A stretch of DNA of 64,000 nt from Ignavibacteria bacterium. GTDB lineage: Bacteria > Bacteroidota > Ignavibacteria > Kapaibacteriales > Kapaibacteriaceae. A program made the position numbers and the translations under genes. Shown piece by piece: positions 17,791 through 26,736 of this stretch; positions within the stretch are counted from its first letter, which is position 1, and each line of letters starts with the position of its first letter. The notes beneath the pieces are model-generated. The model saw only the letters and a program-made list of their open reading frames with translations, had not been told where the DNA came from and did not search any database. Where the stretch lies: contig CP054181.1 of NCBI GenBank assembly GCA_015709655.1, forward strand, positions 2,352,207-2,416,206, in the 5' to 3' direction.

Positions 17791-17880
17791 GGATAAGCGA
17801 CGTGTAGCTGTGAGGGCCGGATCGGGGTAGAAATGCCACACGTCTGCTTCGGGGGAGGCTAAGTTGTCAATTGTACCTGT
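17737..17880 (-). ncRNA. Candidate structured leader or small RNA
   Basis: On the minus strand this stretch contains a 7-bp hairpin (pairing 17838-17844 with 17799-17805, GACGTGT/ACACGTC) followed by the 10-bp terminator-like hairpin and a U8 tract. Two consecutive stems ending in a U-run is the layout of a small RNA or a riboswitch/attenuator leader. I could not match it to 6S RNA, SRP RNA, tmRNA, or the TPP, cobalamin or SAM riboswitches. The boundary at about 17880 is arbitrary. The rest of the gap to 17977 holds the pyrF promoter. Confidence 0.3.
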
Positions 17881-17965
17881 AAAGACATCATGAGAATGAT
17901 ATTGTTACAGTTACAAGTTGAGCGACGCACAAGAAAAACCAAAATTGTATGAAATTTTTCTTTGA

Positions 17966-17973
17966 TAGCTTTG
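17966..17973 (+). promoter_or_regulatory. pyrF promoter box (TTG-N18-TAGCTTTG), leaderless
   Basis: TAGCTTTG ends 4 nt before the pyrF ATG at 17978, and a TTG lies 18 nt upstream of it, close to the Bacteroidota -33/-7 arrangement. The placement predicts a leaderless pyrF mRNA; no Shine-Dalgarno sequence is present. Confidence 0.5.
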
Positions 17974-17977
17974 AAGT

Positions 17978-18745
17978 ATGATACCACCAAGCGGACTTTG
18001 CGTGGGGTTAGACCCCGACATTAACCGTATGCCACTGAAATATCAGTCGGTTGCAGCAATCCCGGAGTTTCTTGATACCATCATTCGTGCCACTCAACAC
18101 GTAGCTTCTGCCTATAAGATCAATACAGCTTTTTTTGAACAGTATGGTCTTGAAGGTATTAAAGCTATGTTCAAAACGCGCGAGCTGGTAGGAAGTTCCT
18201 TCTGCATTATCGATGCAAAGCGGGGCGACATTGGCAACACGTCGGGAGCCTATGCACGAGCATTGTTTACCGAGCTCAGGGCTGATGCTGTTACCGTAGC
18301 CCCCTACATGGGGAGCGATTCGATTCAGCCCTTCTTGGATACCGGGTTTACGTATATTTTGGCACTGACCAGTAACGTGGGATCGGCTAACTTCCAGCTT
18401 CGGCACACCCGGAGTGCCGACGGATCGGTGCAAGAACTCTACCGATGTGTTATGGATACCGTGTTGCAGTGGCCTAACTCCAGAAATGTGGGCTTCGTTG
18501 TTGGTGCTACCCATTCGGAGCTCCTAGCCGAGATTCGAAGCGCCTATCGGCAGGTGCCATTTTTAATTCCGGGTATTGGGGCGCAGGGGGCTTTGGCAGA
18601 CGAGGTAAAGAAAGCTAACGGGGGTGCACCGGCATTGTTCAATGTTAGCCGGGCAGTGCTGTATGCCGGAACAGACCAGGATTTTTGTCTGGCTGCATGT
18701 GCGGCTGCAGAACAGTTTGCTGCAGAGTTATCGCCCAACCCGTAG
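17978..18745 (+). CDS. pyrF: Orotidine 5'-phosphate decarboxylase (type 2)
   Basis: A 255-residue decarboxylase making UMP from OMP, the last step of de novo pyrimidine synthesis. The signature IIDAKRGDIGNT carries the catalytic Asp-Lys-Asp set, with LCVGLDPD at the N-terminus, TVAPYMGSDS, and the phosphate-binding FLIPGIGAQG near the C-terminus, as in the longer type 2 enzymes. It opens the plus-strand block and has no recognisable ribosome-binding site. Confidence 0.92.
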   Translation: MIPPSGLCVGLDPDINRMPLKYQSVAAIPEFLDTIIRATQHVASAYKINTAFFEQYGLEGIKAMFKTRELVGSSFCIIDAKRGDIGNTSGAYARALFTELRADAVTVAPYMGSDSIQPFLDTGFTYILALTSNVGSANFQLRHTRSADGSVQELYRCVMDTVLQWPNSRNVGFVVGATHSELLAEIRSAYRQVPFLIPGIGAQGALADEVKKANGGAPALFNVSRAVLYAGTDQDFCLAACAAAEQFAAELSPNP

Positions 18746-18810
18746 TCCACACACCATGGAGCAGATGAGCTTCATCGTCACACCGTTTGCCGTGAGCTAT
18801 ACTTATCGTC

Positions 18811-19803
18811 ATGGCAGTTACCGATTTACCCGAGCGATTGCTGCAGCAGGCAGTACACCTTGCCCTTACTGAACCGTCGCGCACGTGGGAGTGTACCAAC
18901 GGCGATACCATCCAGGTTATAGCGGCCGGTTTACCAAATGTGTATGCCGGCCCCGACTTTTCCGACATGGCGGTGCTACATCACGGTACCGTGGTTGTTG
19001 GCAACGGCGAGTTCCATGTTCGCGAATCAGACTGGCTGAACCACAATCATACCGGTAACCCTGACTACGAGCATCTGCTCCTGCATATCGTCATGGTTCG
19101 TGATACGCCGCTTCCAGGAGTGGCCCGGTGGACTCTCCAGGTACCCGCTGCCGATGTTTCGGATGCTCTCCGGCGTCAGCGACACTCCAAGGTTACTACC
19201 GTTGCTGATGTTGAAGAAATCCAACATTTCGCTCTACTCCGGCTGATGCGGCAAACAGCCACAGCACGCCAGGCCATTAAGCGTGTAGGGAAGGCAGAAG
19301 CGCTGAAGTTCATGGTAGCCGGGTGGACGGCCCGGTTGATGGCGCGCCGGCACCGTCCGCTCGATACTGCACTAATGCGAAGTCTTCGTACCGCCATCGT
19401 TGCCTCGCCACTCGGCAGTCTGGTAGCCGAAATCGAAACAACACCTGCCCCGCATCTTGTGCTCATGCTCCAGTCTGCCGAGCGTTACCCAATTGCAGCC
19501 GAGGGAATTGGGGTACGCCGCGAGGTTGTTGTTAACGTTATCCTTCCGGCTCTGTGTGCCGCAGCCACTCAGGAACAGCGCGTAGTTCTGCTGCAGTGGT
19601 ACTGGAGTACACCGGCAATCCACGCCTATGCAATTCTGCGTCAGCGTTTTGCCAACCAGTCACAGCACTACGTATGGCAGCAGCAGGGCATGCTGGAGTA
19701 TTTGCGAATGCATGGCAAACGTATCTCTACCTGTGGCGAAACATTGCGCAGTTACGGTGTTGATGGTATTCTTGAATTTATCAGAGCCTCCGGTGTAGCG
19801 TGA
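18811..19803 (+). CDS. DUF2851 family protein
   Basis: A 330-residue soluble protein with the DUF2851 core: NVYAGPDFSDM, GNGEFHVRESDWLNHNHTG and YEHLLLHIVMV. The clustered His, Glu and Asp residues resemble a metal or nucleic-acid active site, but the function is unknown. The family is largely restricted to the Bacteroidota-Chlorobiota group. It lies between pyrF and tdh with short gaps. Confidence 0.8.
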   Translation: MAVTDLPERLLQQAVHLALTEPSRTWECTNGDTIQVIAAGLPNVYAGPDFSDMAVLHHGTVVVGNGEFHVRESDWLNHNHTGNPDYEHLLLHIVMVRDTPLPGVARWTLQVPAADVSDALRRQRHSKVTTVADVEEIQHFALLRLMRQTATARQAIKRVGKAEALKFMVAGWTARLMARRHRPLDTALMRSLRTAIVASPLGSLVAEIETTPAPHLVLMLQSAERYPIAAEGIGVRREVVVNVILPALCAAATQEQRVVLLQWYWSTPAIHAYAILRQRFANQSQHYVWQQQGMLEYLRMHGKRISTCGETLRSYGVDGILEFIRASGVA

Positions 19804-19836
19804 ATAACTTCACGATATCCGAGTAACGTAACACCA

Positions 19837-19844
19837 TATCTTTG
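19837..19844 (+). promoter_or_regulatory. TAnnTTTG box upstream of tdh
   Basis: TATCTTTG sits 20 nt before the tdh ATG (19865), with GGAG at 19856-19859 as ribosome-binding site. This would be a leadered promoter. Confidence 0.4.
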
Positions 19845-19864
19845 TGATTCACTTTGGAGTCACT

Positions 19865-20872
19865 ATGAAGACTGTACTGATCACGGGAGCAGGCGGAGAA
19901 ATGGGACACAGCCTGCTGGAGGCATTCCATAAGGCAGGTAATGTTCGAGTTGTTGGTATGGACCTGCACCCACTCAACGAATCAGTAGCCGACTATGTAA
20001 CCGAATTTATTCAGGGCGATATTACAGCTCCTTCTGTTCTGGGACAGTTGGAAGTATTTGATTATGATGAAGTTTATCATCTTGCCGCCCTGCTTTCTAC
20101 CAGTGCTGAGCGAAACCCCGAGCTTGCCCACCATGTAAATGTTGACGGCACCATGAATTTGCTTTCCATGACTCGCAGGATCGGTGTCCGTACAGGGAAG
20201 AACGTTAAATTTCTCTTTCCCAGTACCATTGCGGTGTATGGTTTGCCCAACATTGTCGTGAAGAACTCAGCCACGCCGGTACTGGAAGACGAGTTCCTGA
20301 ACCCCATCACCATGTATGGTGTGAACAAACTATACTGCGAAAATCTTGGCGCGTATATGTCGGATCGGTACGGACAACTTACCGGTGCCGATCCATCACG
20401 TGGTGTTGACTTCCGTGCACTCCGGTTCCCCGGGTTGATTTCAGCAACCACCATCCCCAGTGGTGGAACCAGCGACTACGCTCCCGAAATGATCCATGCT
20501 GCCGCACAGGGTAAGTCGTACGAATGCTTTGTCCGTGACGATACCCGTATCCCGTTTATGGCAATGCCTGACGGCGTGAAGGCTTTACTCACATTGGCTC
20601 AAGCCCCTTTAGAATCACTGCGCCGGAGGGTTTACAACATCAACGCATTTTCGCCAACGGCCTCCGAGATTGCAGGTATGGTTCTGGAATCGTTCCCGGA
20701 TGCGCAGATTACGTATAAGCCGCATGAGATCCGGCAGCGGATTGTTGACAGTTGGTGTGCCGAAGTGAATGATACGGCTGCCAGGGCTGACTGGGGATGG
20801 ATGCCTGACTATGATTTCCGGCGGACGTTTTCTGACTACCTTGTTCCAATAATCTCGAGTGTGTACGCATAG
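19865..20872 (+). CDS. tdh: SDR-type L-threonine 3-dehydrogenase
   Basis: A 335-residue extended SDR enzyme. VLITGAGGEMG is the NAD-binding loop, STIAVYG supplies the catalytic Ser/Thr and YGVNK the catalytic Tyr-Lys. The segment FRALRFPGLIS, GGTSDYAPEMIHAA, DTRIPFMAMPDGVKALLTL is diagnostic for SDR threonine dehydrogenases rather than UDP-glucose 4-epimerase. It oxidises L-threonine to 2-amino-3-oxobutanoate with NAD+; the partner Kbl is not in the window. ATG 19865 is chosen for its GGAG. Confidence 0.88.
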   Translation: MKTVLITGAGGEMGHSLLEAFHKAGNVRVVGMDLHPLNESVADYVTEFIQGDITAPSVLGQLEVFDYDEVYHLAALLSTSAERNPELAHHVNVDGTMNLLSMTRRIGVRTGKNVKFLFPSTIAVYGLPNIVVKNSATPVLEDEFLNPITMYGVNKLYCENLGAYMSDRYGQLTGADPSRGVDFRALRFPGLISATTIPSGGTSDYAPEMIHAAAQGKSYECFVRDDTRIPFMAMPDGVKALLTLAQAPLESLRRRVYNINAFSPTASEIAGMVLESFPDAQITYKPHEIRQRIVDSWCAEVNDTAARADWGWMPDYDFRRTFSDYLVPIISSVYA

Positions 20873-22879
20873 GTGAATCCAGCATCGGCATCCCGGGGTA
20901 ATGAATTAGGCTCGCAAACGTCGGCCTACCTCCTGCAACATGCCGGAAATCCCATTCACTGGAAGGTGTGGGGTCCGGATGCCTTTGAATGCGCACGCAC
21001 AGACGACAAGCCTGTACTGGTTTCGATTGGCTACTCCACATGTCACTGGTGCCACGTCATGGCCCATGAGTCATTCGAAGATGCCGAGGTCGCCGAGTTT
21101 TTGAATAATAACTTTATATGCATAAAAGTTGATCGGGAAGAACGTCCGGATATCGATGCGCTGTATATGCATGTGTGTCAGGCAACAACCGGACATGGCG
21201 GCTGGCCGCTAACGATCTTTATGGATGCCGATCAGCGTCCGTTCTTTGCCGGAACCTATTTCCCGCGGCATACTCACCCGCAGCGTTTGGGTTTTCTTGA
21301 CCTCGCTGCTCGCCTGAGTCACGTCTGGAAAACACGTCGCTCTGAGATTTCCAAGACTGCGGCCGACCTCCTGGAGTTAATGCAAAAGGCTGCTGTCCAG
21401 GATTACAGTGCCGACCTTGACCCCGAAGCTCCGCTGCGTGCAGCCGAGAATCTGCAGCGCATGTTTGATGCCGATCACGGCGGGTTTGGTCATGCCCCCA
21501 AATTTCCGTCACCTCACCTGTATATGCTCCTGTTGCGTACAGCGCGCAGAACGCAGAACCACCACCACCTGCAAATGGTTGTACAGTCGCTGCGAGCCAT
21601 GCGGGCAGGCGGGATTTTTGATCAGGTAGGTTTTGGCTTTCATCGCTACAGCACCGATGCAGTGTGGCATGTGCCTCACTTTGAAAAAATGCTGTACGAT
21701 CAGGCAATGCTGATGGTTGCTTTTGCCGAAGCGTGGCAGGCCTCAGGTGACCCCGTGCTGCGTAACACGGTGTACGAGATTGCCGAATTTGTTCAAACAA
21801 CGCTCACGGTAGAGAGCGGAGCATTTGCCTCGGCTGTTGATGCTGACAGCGGCGGAGCAGAAGGAGCGTTCTATGCCTTTTCTGCAACTGAACTGGGACA
21901 CATTTCGCCTTTATTTGCCACTGACGGATGGCTGGCTGAAATGTTCGACGTGCGTATGCAGGGCAATGTTGATGATGTGCTGGAAGGGACTGAGACAAAC
22001 GTGAACCTGCTGCACACAAAGCCTGAGTGGCTGGACAATCTGGTGCAGCATCCCGAATGGCGTACCGCCCGGAAGCAAGTGCTTGAATACCGCAGCCGGC
22101 GTGAACATCCGTTTACTGACACAAAGGTGCTTGCAGACTGGAACGGACTAATGATATGGGCACTTGCAAACGCGGCAAAGGCTTTTTCGGAACAGGAGTT
22201 TCTGAAAATGGCTGAAACTGCTTACTCGGCAACCGAGGTGCCTGATCATCTTCTTGACAACTGTGCCATGATGGCTACGGCTGCAATAACGTTGTATCAG
22301 GTTACCGGTAAAGATCAGTACCTTCACGATGCCGTTCGACTGGCAACAAAGATCCGTGAGCGTTTTGTAATGGCTGACGGTGGCTTGCGAATGGTTTCGA
22401 ACTCGGTTACCGATATCCCGGTGGCACCGCGCAGTGTGTATGACGGTGCCTATCCATGCGGAACCAGCATGGCTGCATACCTCTTTGCGCAGCTGGGTGC
22501 CGTACTTGCTGATGATACGTATACCGGTTTTGCCCGCGACATTGTGAGAAGCGTTTCAGGTGTAATCAAACAGAGTCCCGATGCCATGGCAATGATGCTT
22601 TGCGTGGTGGATTTTTTAACGCACGATGTGCTGCAGGTAGTTACCGAACCCAACGGTACACCGGCTTTTCGCACCGCAGTTGTCGCTGAGGTAGGGTCAC
22701 GGTTTTTACCGCATATCGTACTGCAGCATCAGGTAGGACGGAGTCAGGTGACTGATTCTGATACTGCTTCTGATACTGCTTCTGGTGCAGGTGTTCATCT
22801 CTGCACTGCTGCTTACTGTGAATCATCGCTTGCAAGTATTGCCGAGCTTGCTGAGCGGTTAGATGCCGAGGTGCAATAG
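20873..22879 (+). CDS. Thioredoxin-like DUF255 protein (YyaL/spermatogenesis-associated 20 family)
   Basis: A 668-residue cytoplasmic protein with an N-terminal thioredoxin fold carrying STCHWCHVM, the DUF255 hallmark, followed by [11 protein letters not shown] and [11 protein letters not shown] long alpha/alpha-barrel-like region ([24 protein letters not shown]) completes the family. Function is not established. GTG 20873 abuts the tdh stop codon, implying coupling. Near the C-terminus a small in-frame repeat encodes SDTASDTAS. Confidence 0.85.
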   Translation: MNPASASRGNELGSQTSAYLLQHAGNPIHWKVWGPDAFECARTDDKPVLVSIGYSTCHWCHVMAHESFEDAEVAEFLNNNFICIKVDREERPDIDALYMHVCQATTGHGGWPLTIFMDADQRPFFAGTYFPRHTHPQRLGFLDLAARLSHVWKTRRSEISKTAADLLELMQKAAVQDYSADLDPEAPLRAAENLQRMFDADHGGFGHAPKFPSPHLYMLLLRTARRTQNHHHLQMVVQSLRAMRAGGIFDQVGFGFHRYSTDAVWHVPHFEKMLYDQAMLMVAFAEAWQASGDPVLRNTVYEIAEFVQTTLTVESGAFASAVDADSGGAEGAFYAFSATELGHISPLFATDGWLAEMFDVRMQGNVDDVLEGTETNVNLLHTKPEWLDNLVQHPEWRTARKQVLEYRSRREHPFTDTKVLADWNGLMIWALANAAKAFSEQEFLKMAETAYSATEVPDHLLDNCAMMATAAITLYQVTGKDQYLHDAVRLATKIRERFVMADGGLRMVSNSVTDIPVAPRSVYDGAYPCGTSMAAYLFAQLGAVLADDTYTGFARDIVRSVSGVIKQSPDAMAMMLCVVDFLTHDVLQVVTEPNGTPAFRTAVVAEVGSRFLPHIVLQHQVGRSQVTDSDTASDTASGAGVHLCTAAYCESSLASIAELAERLDAEVQ

Positions 22880-24339
22880 TGTCGGTACTTCTGGCAGCAA
22901 TTCAGATTGGTGGTGTGCTGGGCTTCTTCCACCTGTTTGCTATCGGCAGTTACGGCTTTACCGTCTCGGAAGCCCTCCTGATTGTTATTGCCATCATTCT
23001 TGCATATCGTACGCTATGGCAGGGGAAACCATTGTACATTCCCCAAAGCCGTGAGATGCTGGCCTCTGTGCTGTTGTGGTGTGCCTTTGCCGCCTCCACG
23101 TTTGCTGTGTTAGTGAGCACGCGTGATCAGTTCATCATACAGTCAGCGAAGTCGTTTTTTCATTTTACCTACATCTGGATAGGATGCATGCTTCTTGTTC
23201 TGTTGCGTCCGTCGGCCGAGAATCTGATAACCGCTTTCCGCGTGAACCTTGTTATTGCGCTGCTTGCAGCCGTTTACGCAATGTATCAGCTTCCGGCACG
23301 GATCCTGGATTTACCATTCGGGTGGATTGAAATTTCAAACGCCTCATTTTCCCGTGGACTGGGTGATGAACAGGTAGAAACACAGCTGGCACTCCAGTTT
23401 GGGAATTTTATCCGTGCAACATCGTTTTTCTTTGAACCGTCGGCTCTGGCCGCATACAGCTCGTCTGCCTTGTTCCTTGTGATCGTACCATTCTTCCGAC
23501 GATCCGCTGCCCTGTTTACGTCGAAAGTCTGTATCTGGACGATTATCGTATGCTTGCTGATAGCCTTACTGCTTGCGTTCAGTTTAACCGGTGTAATGCT
23601 GTTGCTCTGCGGATCGGCCGTAGCAGTATTGCTGTACCCGAAAACAGCACCAGTACGGTTGCTGATTGGTGTCACGGCCTCAGCCGTCGTTGTTCTTTCG
23701 GTAAATATTTTTATTACATATCTGACTGAGATGAATGTGCTGAGCCTATTCCAGAATCGAATTACGTCGATTGTCACCGGGAAGGCTGCTGATCAGATTG
23801 CGGTTGATGATATCTCGGGTGAATCGTATCGGCAGCGCACATCCGACTATCGTCTGGGGGTCATGGCATGGCAGCATAGTCCGCTCCTCGGTGTTGGTAT
23901 TGGTTGTTTCTCCCTCACGCCTGAAGGACGCCGTTATAACAGCCCCTTCCTTTCATCGGTTTACCCGTCGGTCCTTGCCGAGGCAGGTGCCGTGGGATTT
24001 TTGATACTGATTCTGTTCCTCGTGTTCATGATTACCGGCACATTTGGCGATAATGCCCGGTGGGAGCGTTTGAATGGAAAGGAAAAACTTCGTACGGATT
24101 TGTTTGCATTTTACCTTCCGTTTAAGACGGTATTTGTTGTGTTCCTGGGTTTTACCGGCAACATGATCGTATCAACCTCGTACTGGGTTGACGTTGCGTT
24201 AATCATGGCCGGACAGAATGTGCTTCGTGATACCCTTGGAACCAGCACGTACAAGGAAATAAACGTGCTTACGATATCGCTTAAGGACCGTCTTCGGAAT
24301 TCATTATTGAAAGGGGCTAGGGTTGGCACTCATACTTGA
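22879..24339 (+). CDS. O-antigen ligase/polymerase-like membrane protein
   Basis: A 486-residue protein with about eleven hydrophobic segments and a large polar loop at roughly 290-355 that includes RTSDYRLGVMAWQHSPLLGVGIG, the Wzy_C/O-antigen ligase motif. Such proteins polymerise or attach polysaccharide at the periplasmic face; which glycan cannot be read. GTG 22879 overlaps the previous stop by one base, and its 3' end overlaps folD by 17 bp, so this is a tightly packed operon with no glycan genes adjacent. Confidence 0.75.
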   Translation: MSVLLAAIQIGGVLGFFHLFAIGSYGFTVSEALLIVIAIILAYRTLWQGKPLYIPQSREMLASVLLWCAFAASTFAVLVSTRDQFIIQSAKSFFHFTYIWIGCMLLVLLRPSAENLITAFRVNLVIALLAAVYAMYQLPARILDLPFGWIEISNASFSRGLGDEQVETQLALQFGNFIRATSFFFEPSALAAYSSSALFLVIVPFFRRSAALFTSKVCIWTIIVCLLIALLLAFSLTGVMLLLCGSAVAVLLYPKTAPVRLLIGVTASAVVVLSVNIFITYLTEMNVLSLFQNRITSIVTGKAADQIAVDDISGESYRQRTSDYRLGVMAWQHSPLLGVGIGCFSLTPEGRRYNSPFLSSVYPSVLAEAGAVGFLILILFLVFMITGTFGDNARWERLNGKEKLRTDLFAFYLPFKTVFVVFLGFTGNMIVSTSYWVDVALIMAGQNVLRDTLGTSTYKEINVLTISLKDRLRNSLLKGARVGTHT

Positions 24340-25207
24340 CGGAAAACAGATGGCAGCAGAGATTCGCAGTGAAGTTGCCGGCGAGGTTCGTATGCTTGCT
24401 CCGCTGCTTGGACGCTCACCGGGGCTGCACCTGCTCCTTGTTGGTAACGATGCTGCCAGCGAGGTGTACGTGCGCAATAAGGCACGTGACTGTGAGCAGG
24501 TGGGCATCAGGTCGGTCGTGGAACGCATGCCCACCGATACGTCGCAGGAACGGGTACTCGCAATCATTGCCGAATGGAATTCAAACCCGGCGGTTGACGG
24601 TATTCTGGTACAGCTTCCCTTACCGCCGCATATCAACGAGCATGCGGTGATTGAAGCTATTTCACCGGAAAAAGATGTAGACGGCTTCCATCCCATGAAT
24701 GCAGGACGTTTGCTGATTGGTCAGAAAGGCTTTGCACCATGTACTCCCGCTGGAATTATGGAGATGCTGCGCAGGGGGAATATCGAGGTTGCCGGGAAGC
24801 ATGCCGTTGTTGTTGGACGGTCCAATATTGTGGGAAAACCGATGTCGGTCCTGCTCGCCCGGAAAGCTGCTCTGGGAAACGCAACCGTTACCATGTGCCA
24901 CACAGGTACTCCGGATATCGCAAAGTTTACTATTGATGCAGATATCATTATTGCGGCTGTTGGCAGAGTGAATACGATTACCGCCCGACACGTAAAACCT
25001 GGTGCCGTAATCATCGATGTTGGAATGAACCGTATTGTGGCGGCGGACGGGCGGGAACGCTTAACGGGTGACGTTGATTATGAAACCGTGGCTCCGCTGG
25101 CAGGCGCAATAACGCCCGTGCCAGGTGGTGTTGGGCCAATGACGCGTGCCATGCTGTTGGTGAACACGCTCCAGGCTGCACAGCAAAGCATTGAAGGAGG
25201 ACGGTAA
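24323..25207 (+). CDS. folD: Bifunctional methylene-THF dehydrogenase/cyclohydrolase
   Basis: A 294-residue FolD that interconverts 5,10-methylene-THF and 10-formyl-THF. VYVRNKARDC contains the catalytic Lys, ILVQLPLPPHIN and PCTPAGIMEML line the folate site, VVGRSNIVGKPMSVLL binds NADP+, and GAITPVPGGVGPMTRAMLL is the C-terminal signature. Start is TTG 24323 within the 3' end of the ligase-like gene. The gene overlaps the next by one base (TAATG). It complements the MTHFR fusion at 11.6-13.4 kb in one-carbon metabolism. Confidence 0.93.
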   Translation: MALILDGKQMAAEIRSEVAGEVRMLAPLLGRSPGLHLLLVGNDAASEVYVRNKARDCEQVGIRSVVERMPTDTSQERVLAIIAEWNSNPAVDGILVQLPLPPHINEHAVIEAISPEKDVDGFHPMNAGRLLIGQKGFAPCTPAGIMEMLRRGNIEVAGKHAVVVGRSNIVGKPMSVLLARKAALGNATVTMCHTGTPDIAKFTIDADIIIAAVGRVNTITARHVKPGAVIIDVGMNRIVAADGRERLTGDVDYETVAPLAGAITPVPGGVGPMTRAMLLVNTLQAAQQSIEGGR

Positions 25208-25953
25208 TGAAGGGCCTTCCTGTTGAGTATCAGGATGATGATATCGTTGTTGTAAACAAACCGGCAGGACTTCTGTCCCTGCCTGATCGTTTCGACACTA
25301 CACTTCCCAATGTACGCGCATTGCTGGAAGCACATTTTGGCGCCATTTTTATTGTTCATCGTTTAGACCGTGATACAAGCGGTGTTATGATTGCAGCCCG
25401 GACTGCAGAGGCGCATCGTTCTCTGAATGACCAGTTCGAACATCATACCGTTGACAAACGGTACCACGCAATAGTGAGCGGGATTGTTGAACAGGACTCG
25501 CTTAAGATTGACATTCCGATTATGTCAGATCCGCGCAGAAAGGGGCTGATGAAACCCTCAGCCCGAGGCAAGGAGGCCTTAACCGAGATAACGGTGCTCG
25601 AGCGGTTTAGGCTGGCTACGTTGTTGGAGTGTAAACTCATTACCGGAAGAACTCACCAGATTAGGGTGCACTGCTCGGCAGTGGGACACCCGTTGCTTGT
25701 TGATCCGGACTATGGTACGAGTAGCGAACTCATGGTCTCGGCACTCAAGCGTAAGTACAATCTGAAAAAAGGTACAGTAGAGCGGCCGATTATTTCCCGG
25801 CTAACCCTGCATGCACGAAGCCTTGGCTGTACACACCCTACTACCGGGAAACAGGTTCTGTTTACCTCAGATTACCCGAAAGACTTCTCATCGGCACTCC
25901 AGGTGCTGCGGAAATACGCCGCTCCATATGTTTCATCATTCAGATGGGAATAG
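25207..25953 (+). CDS. RluA-family pseudouridine synthase
   Basis: A 248-residue RNA pseudouridine synthase. VVNKPAGLLSLP, then HRLDRDTSGVMI with the catalytic Asp, KRYHAIVSG and GRTHQIRVHCSAVGHPLLVDPDYG match the RluA catalytic domain. There is no N-terminal S4 domain, so it is of the short RluA/RluC-like type; the RNA target (23S rRNA or tRNA) is not predictable. Translationally coupled to folD. Confidence 0.9.
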   Translation: MKGLPVEYQDDDIVVVNKPAGLLSLPDRFDTTLPNVRALLEAHFGAIFIVHRLDRDTSGVMIAARTAEAHRSLNDQFEHHTVDKRYHAIVSGIVEQDSLKIDIPIMSDPRRKGLMKPSARGKEALTEITVLERFRLATLLECKLITGRTHQIRVHCSAVGHPLLVDPDYGTSSELMVSALKRKYNLKKGTVERPIISRLTLHARSLGCTHPTTGKQVLFTSDYPKDFSSALQVLRKYAAPYVSSFRWE

Positions 25954-26001
25954 CTGGCAAAAACAGCGTCACCCTGCTTATTTTGACCAAGTGTGGTACT
26001 T

Positions 26002-26010
26002 TTATACACA
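26002..26010 (+). promoter_or_regulatory. DnaA-box consensus match
   Basis: TTATACACA, a full match to TTWTNCACA, in the 93-bp gap between the pseudouridine synthase and adk. About four such matches are expected by chance in 64 kb, so on its own it carries little weight; see the inverted pair at 26661-26683. Confidence 0.3.
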
Positions 26011-26046
26011 GCGTAGCACGGTACTTATAAACAAATTTCGTTTTCT

Positions 26047-26595
26047 ATGATTATCGTTTTATTTGGTGCACCCGGCGTAGGCAAAGGCACTCAGGCAGAA
26101 ATCCTTGCCAAAACACTAGGGATGTTTCACCTAAGTACGGGTGATGCATTCCGGACTGCCATTAAAAACCAGACTGAAATTGGAATGGTTGCAAAAAGTT
26201 ATGTTGATGGCGGACACCTGGTCCCGGATGACGTAACCGCAAAGATTGTGGAAGAGGCAATGAAAACGCATGGTGTTAGCAACGGTTGTATCCTGGATGG
26301 TTTTCCACGGACCCGTACCCAGGCTGAAGCATTAGATGCAATCCTCTCCGGAATGGGCATGGCAGTAACCCACGTGGTGAATCTCACCGTGGATTATGAT
26401 ACCATCACTCAGCGCCTGTTAGCTCGTGGACGTGCCGACGATACTGAGCAGGTAATCAACAATAGATTGCAGGTGTACGAAAACGAAACTGCACCCCTTA
26501 TTGAATTCTACAAGAACAGGGGAGTATTGCGTGATGTTCACGGGCTGGGTACGGTTGAGGAAGTGTCAGCCAGAATCTTGTCGGCAGTTCAGTAA
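26047..26595 (+). CDS. adk: Adenylate kinase, short form
   Basis: A 182-residue adenylate kinase (2 ADP to ATP + AMP). The P-loop GAPGVGKGTQ, LSTGDAFR, ILDGFPRTRTQA (AMP binding) and LLARGRADDTEQVINNRLQVY are present. The Cys4/zinc LID insertion is absent, as in short-form enzymes. The gene is flanked on both sides by non-coding gaps that contain DnaA-box-like sequences. Confidence 0.92.
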   Translation: MIIVLFGAPGVGKGTQAEILAKTLGMFHLSTGDAFRTAIKNQTEIGMVAKSYVDGGHLVPDDVTAKIVEEAMKTHGVSNGCILDGFPRTRTQAEALDAILSGMGMAVTHVVNLTVDYDTITQRLLARGRADDTEQVINNRLQVYENETAPLIEFYKNRGVLRDVHGLGTVEEVSARILSAVQ

Positions 26596-26630
26596 CCTCC
26601 CGCACCCCTATCGTCTTTCACGTTTTCCAT

Positions 26631-26683
26631 TTGCCTGGTTTGAACCAGGCAATGTTATCGTTATCCACACCGGGTGTGGAAAA
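26631..26683. promoter_or_regulatory. Two adjacent hairpins with an inverted DnaA-box pair
   Basis: TTGCCTGGTT (26631-26640) and AACCAGGCAA (26643-26652) are perfect inverted repeats with a tiny loop. Next comes TTATCCACA (26661-26669), a perfect DnaA box, and TGTGGAAAA (26675-26683), whose complement TTTTCCACA also matches TTWTNCACA; together they form a dyad. There is no T-run, so a terminator is unlikely. It sits between adk and the first barrel gene. Confidence 0.35.
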
Positions 26684-26736
26684 TAGGAATGATAATTGCT
26701 ACGAAGGATTTTCTCTTTAACACTGGAGAAGTCGGC

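Noticed and set aside
22750-22790. Short direct repeats (CTGATACTGCTT-like units)
   Set aside because: Only two to three in-frame coding units (SDTASDTAS) inside the DUF255 gene; no spacer structure, so not CRISPR or a mobile-element trace.
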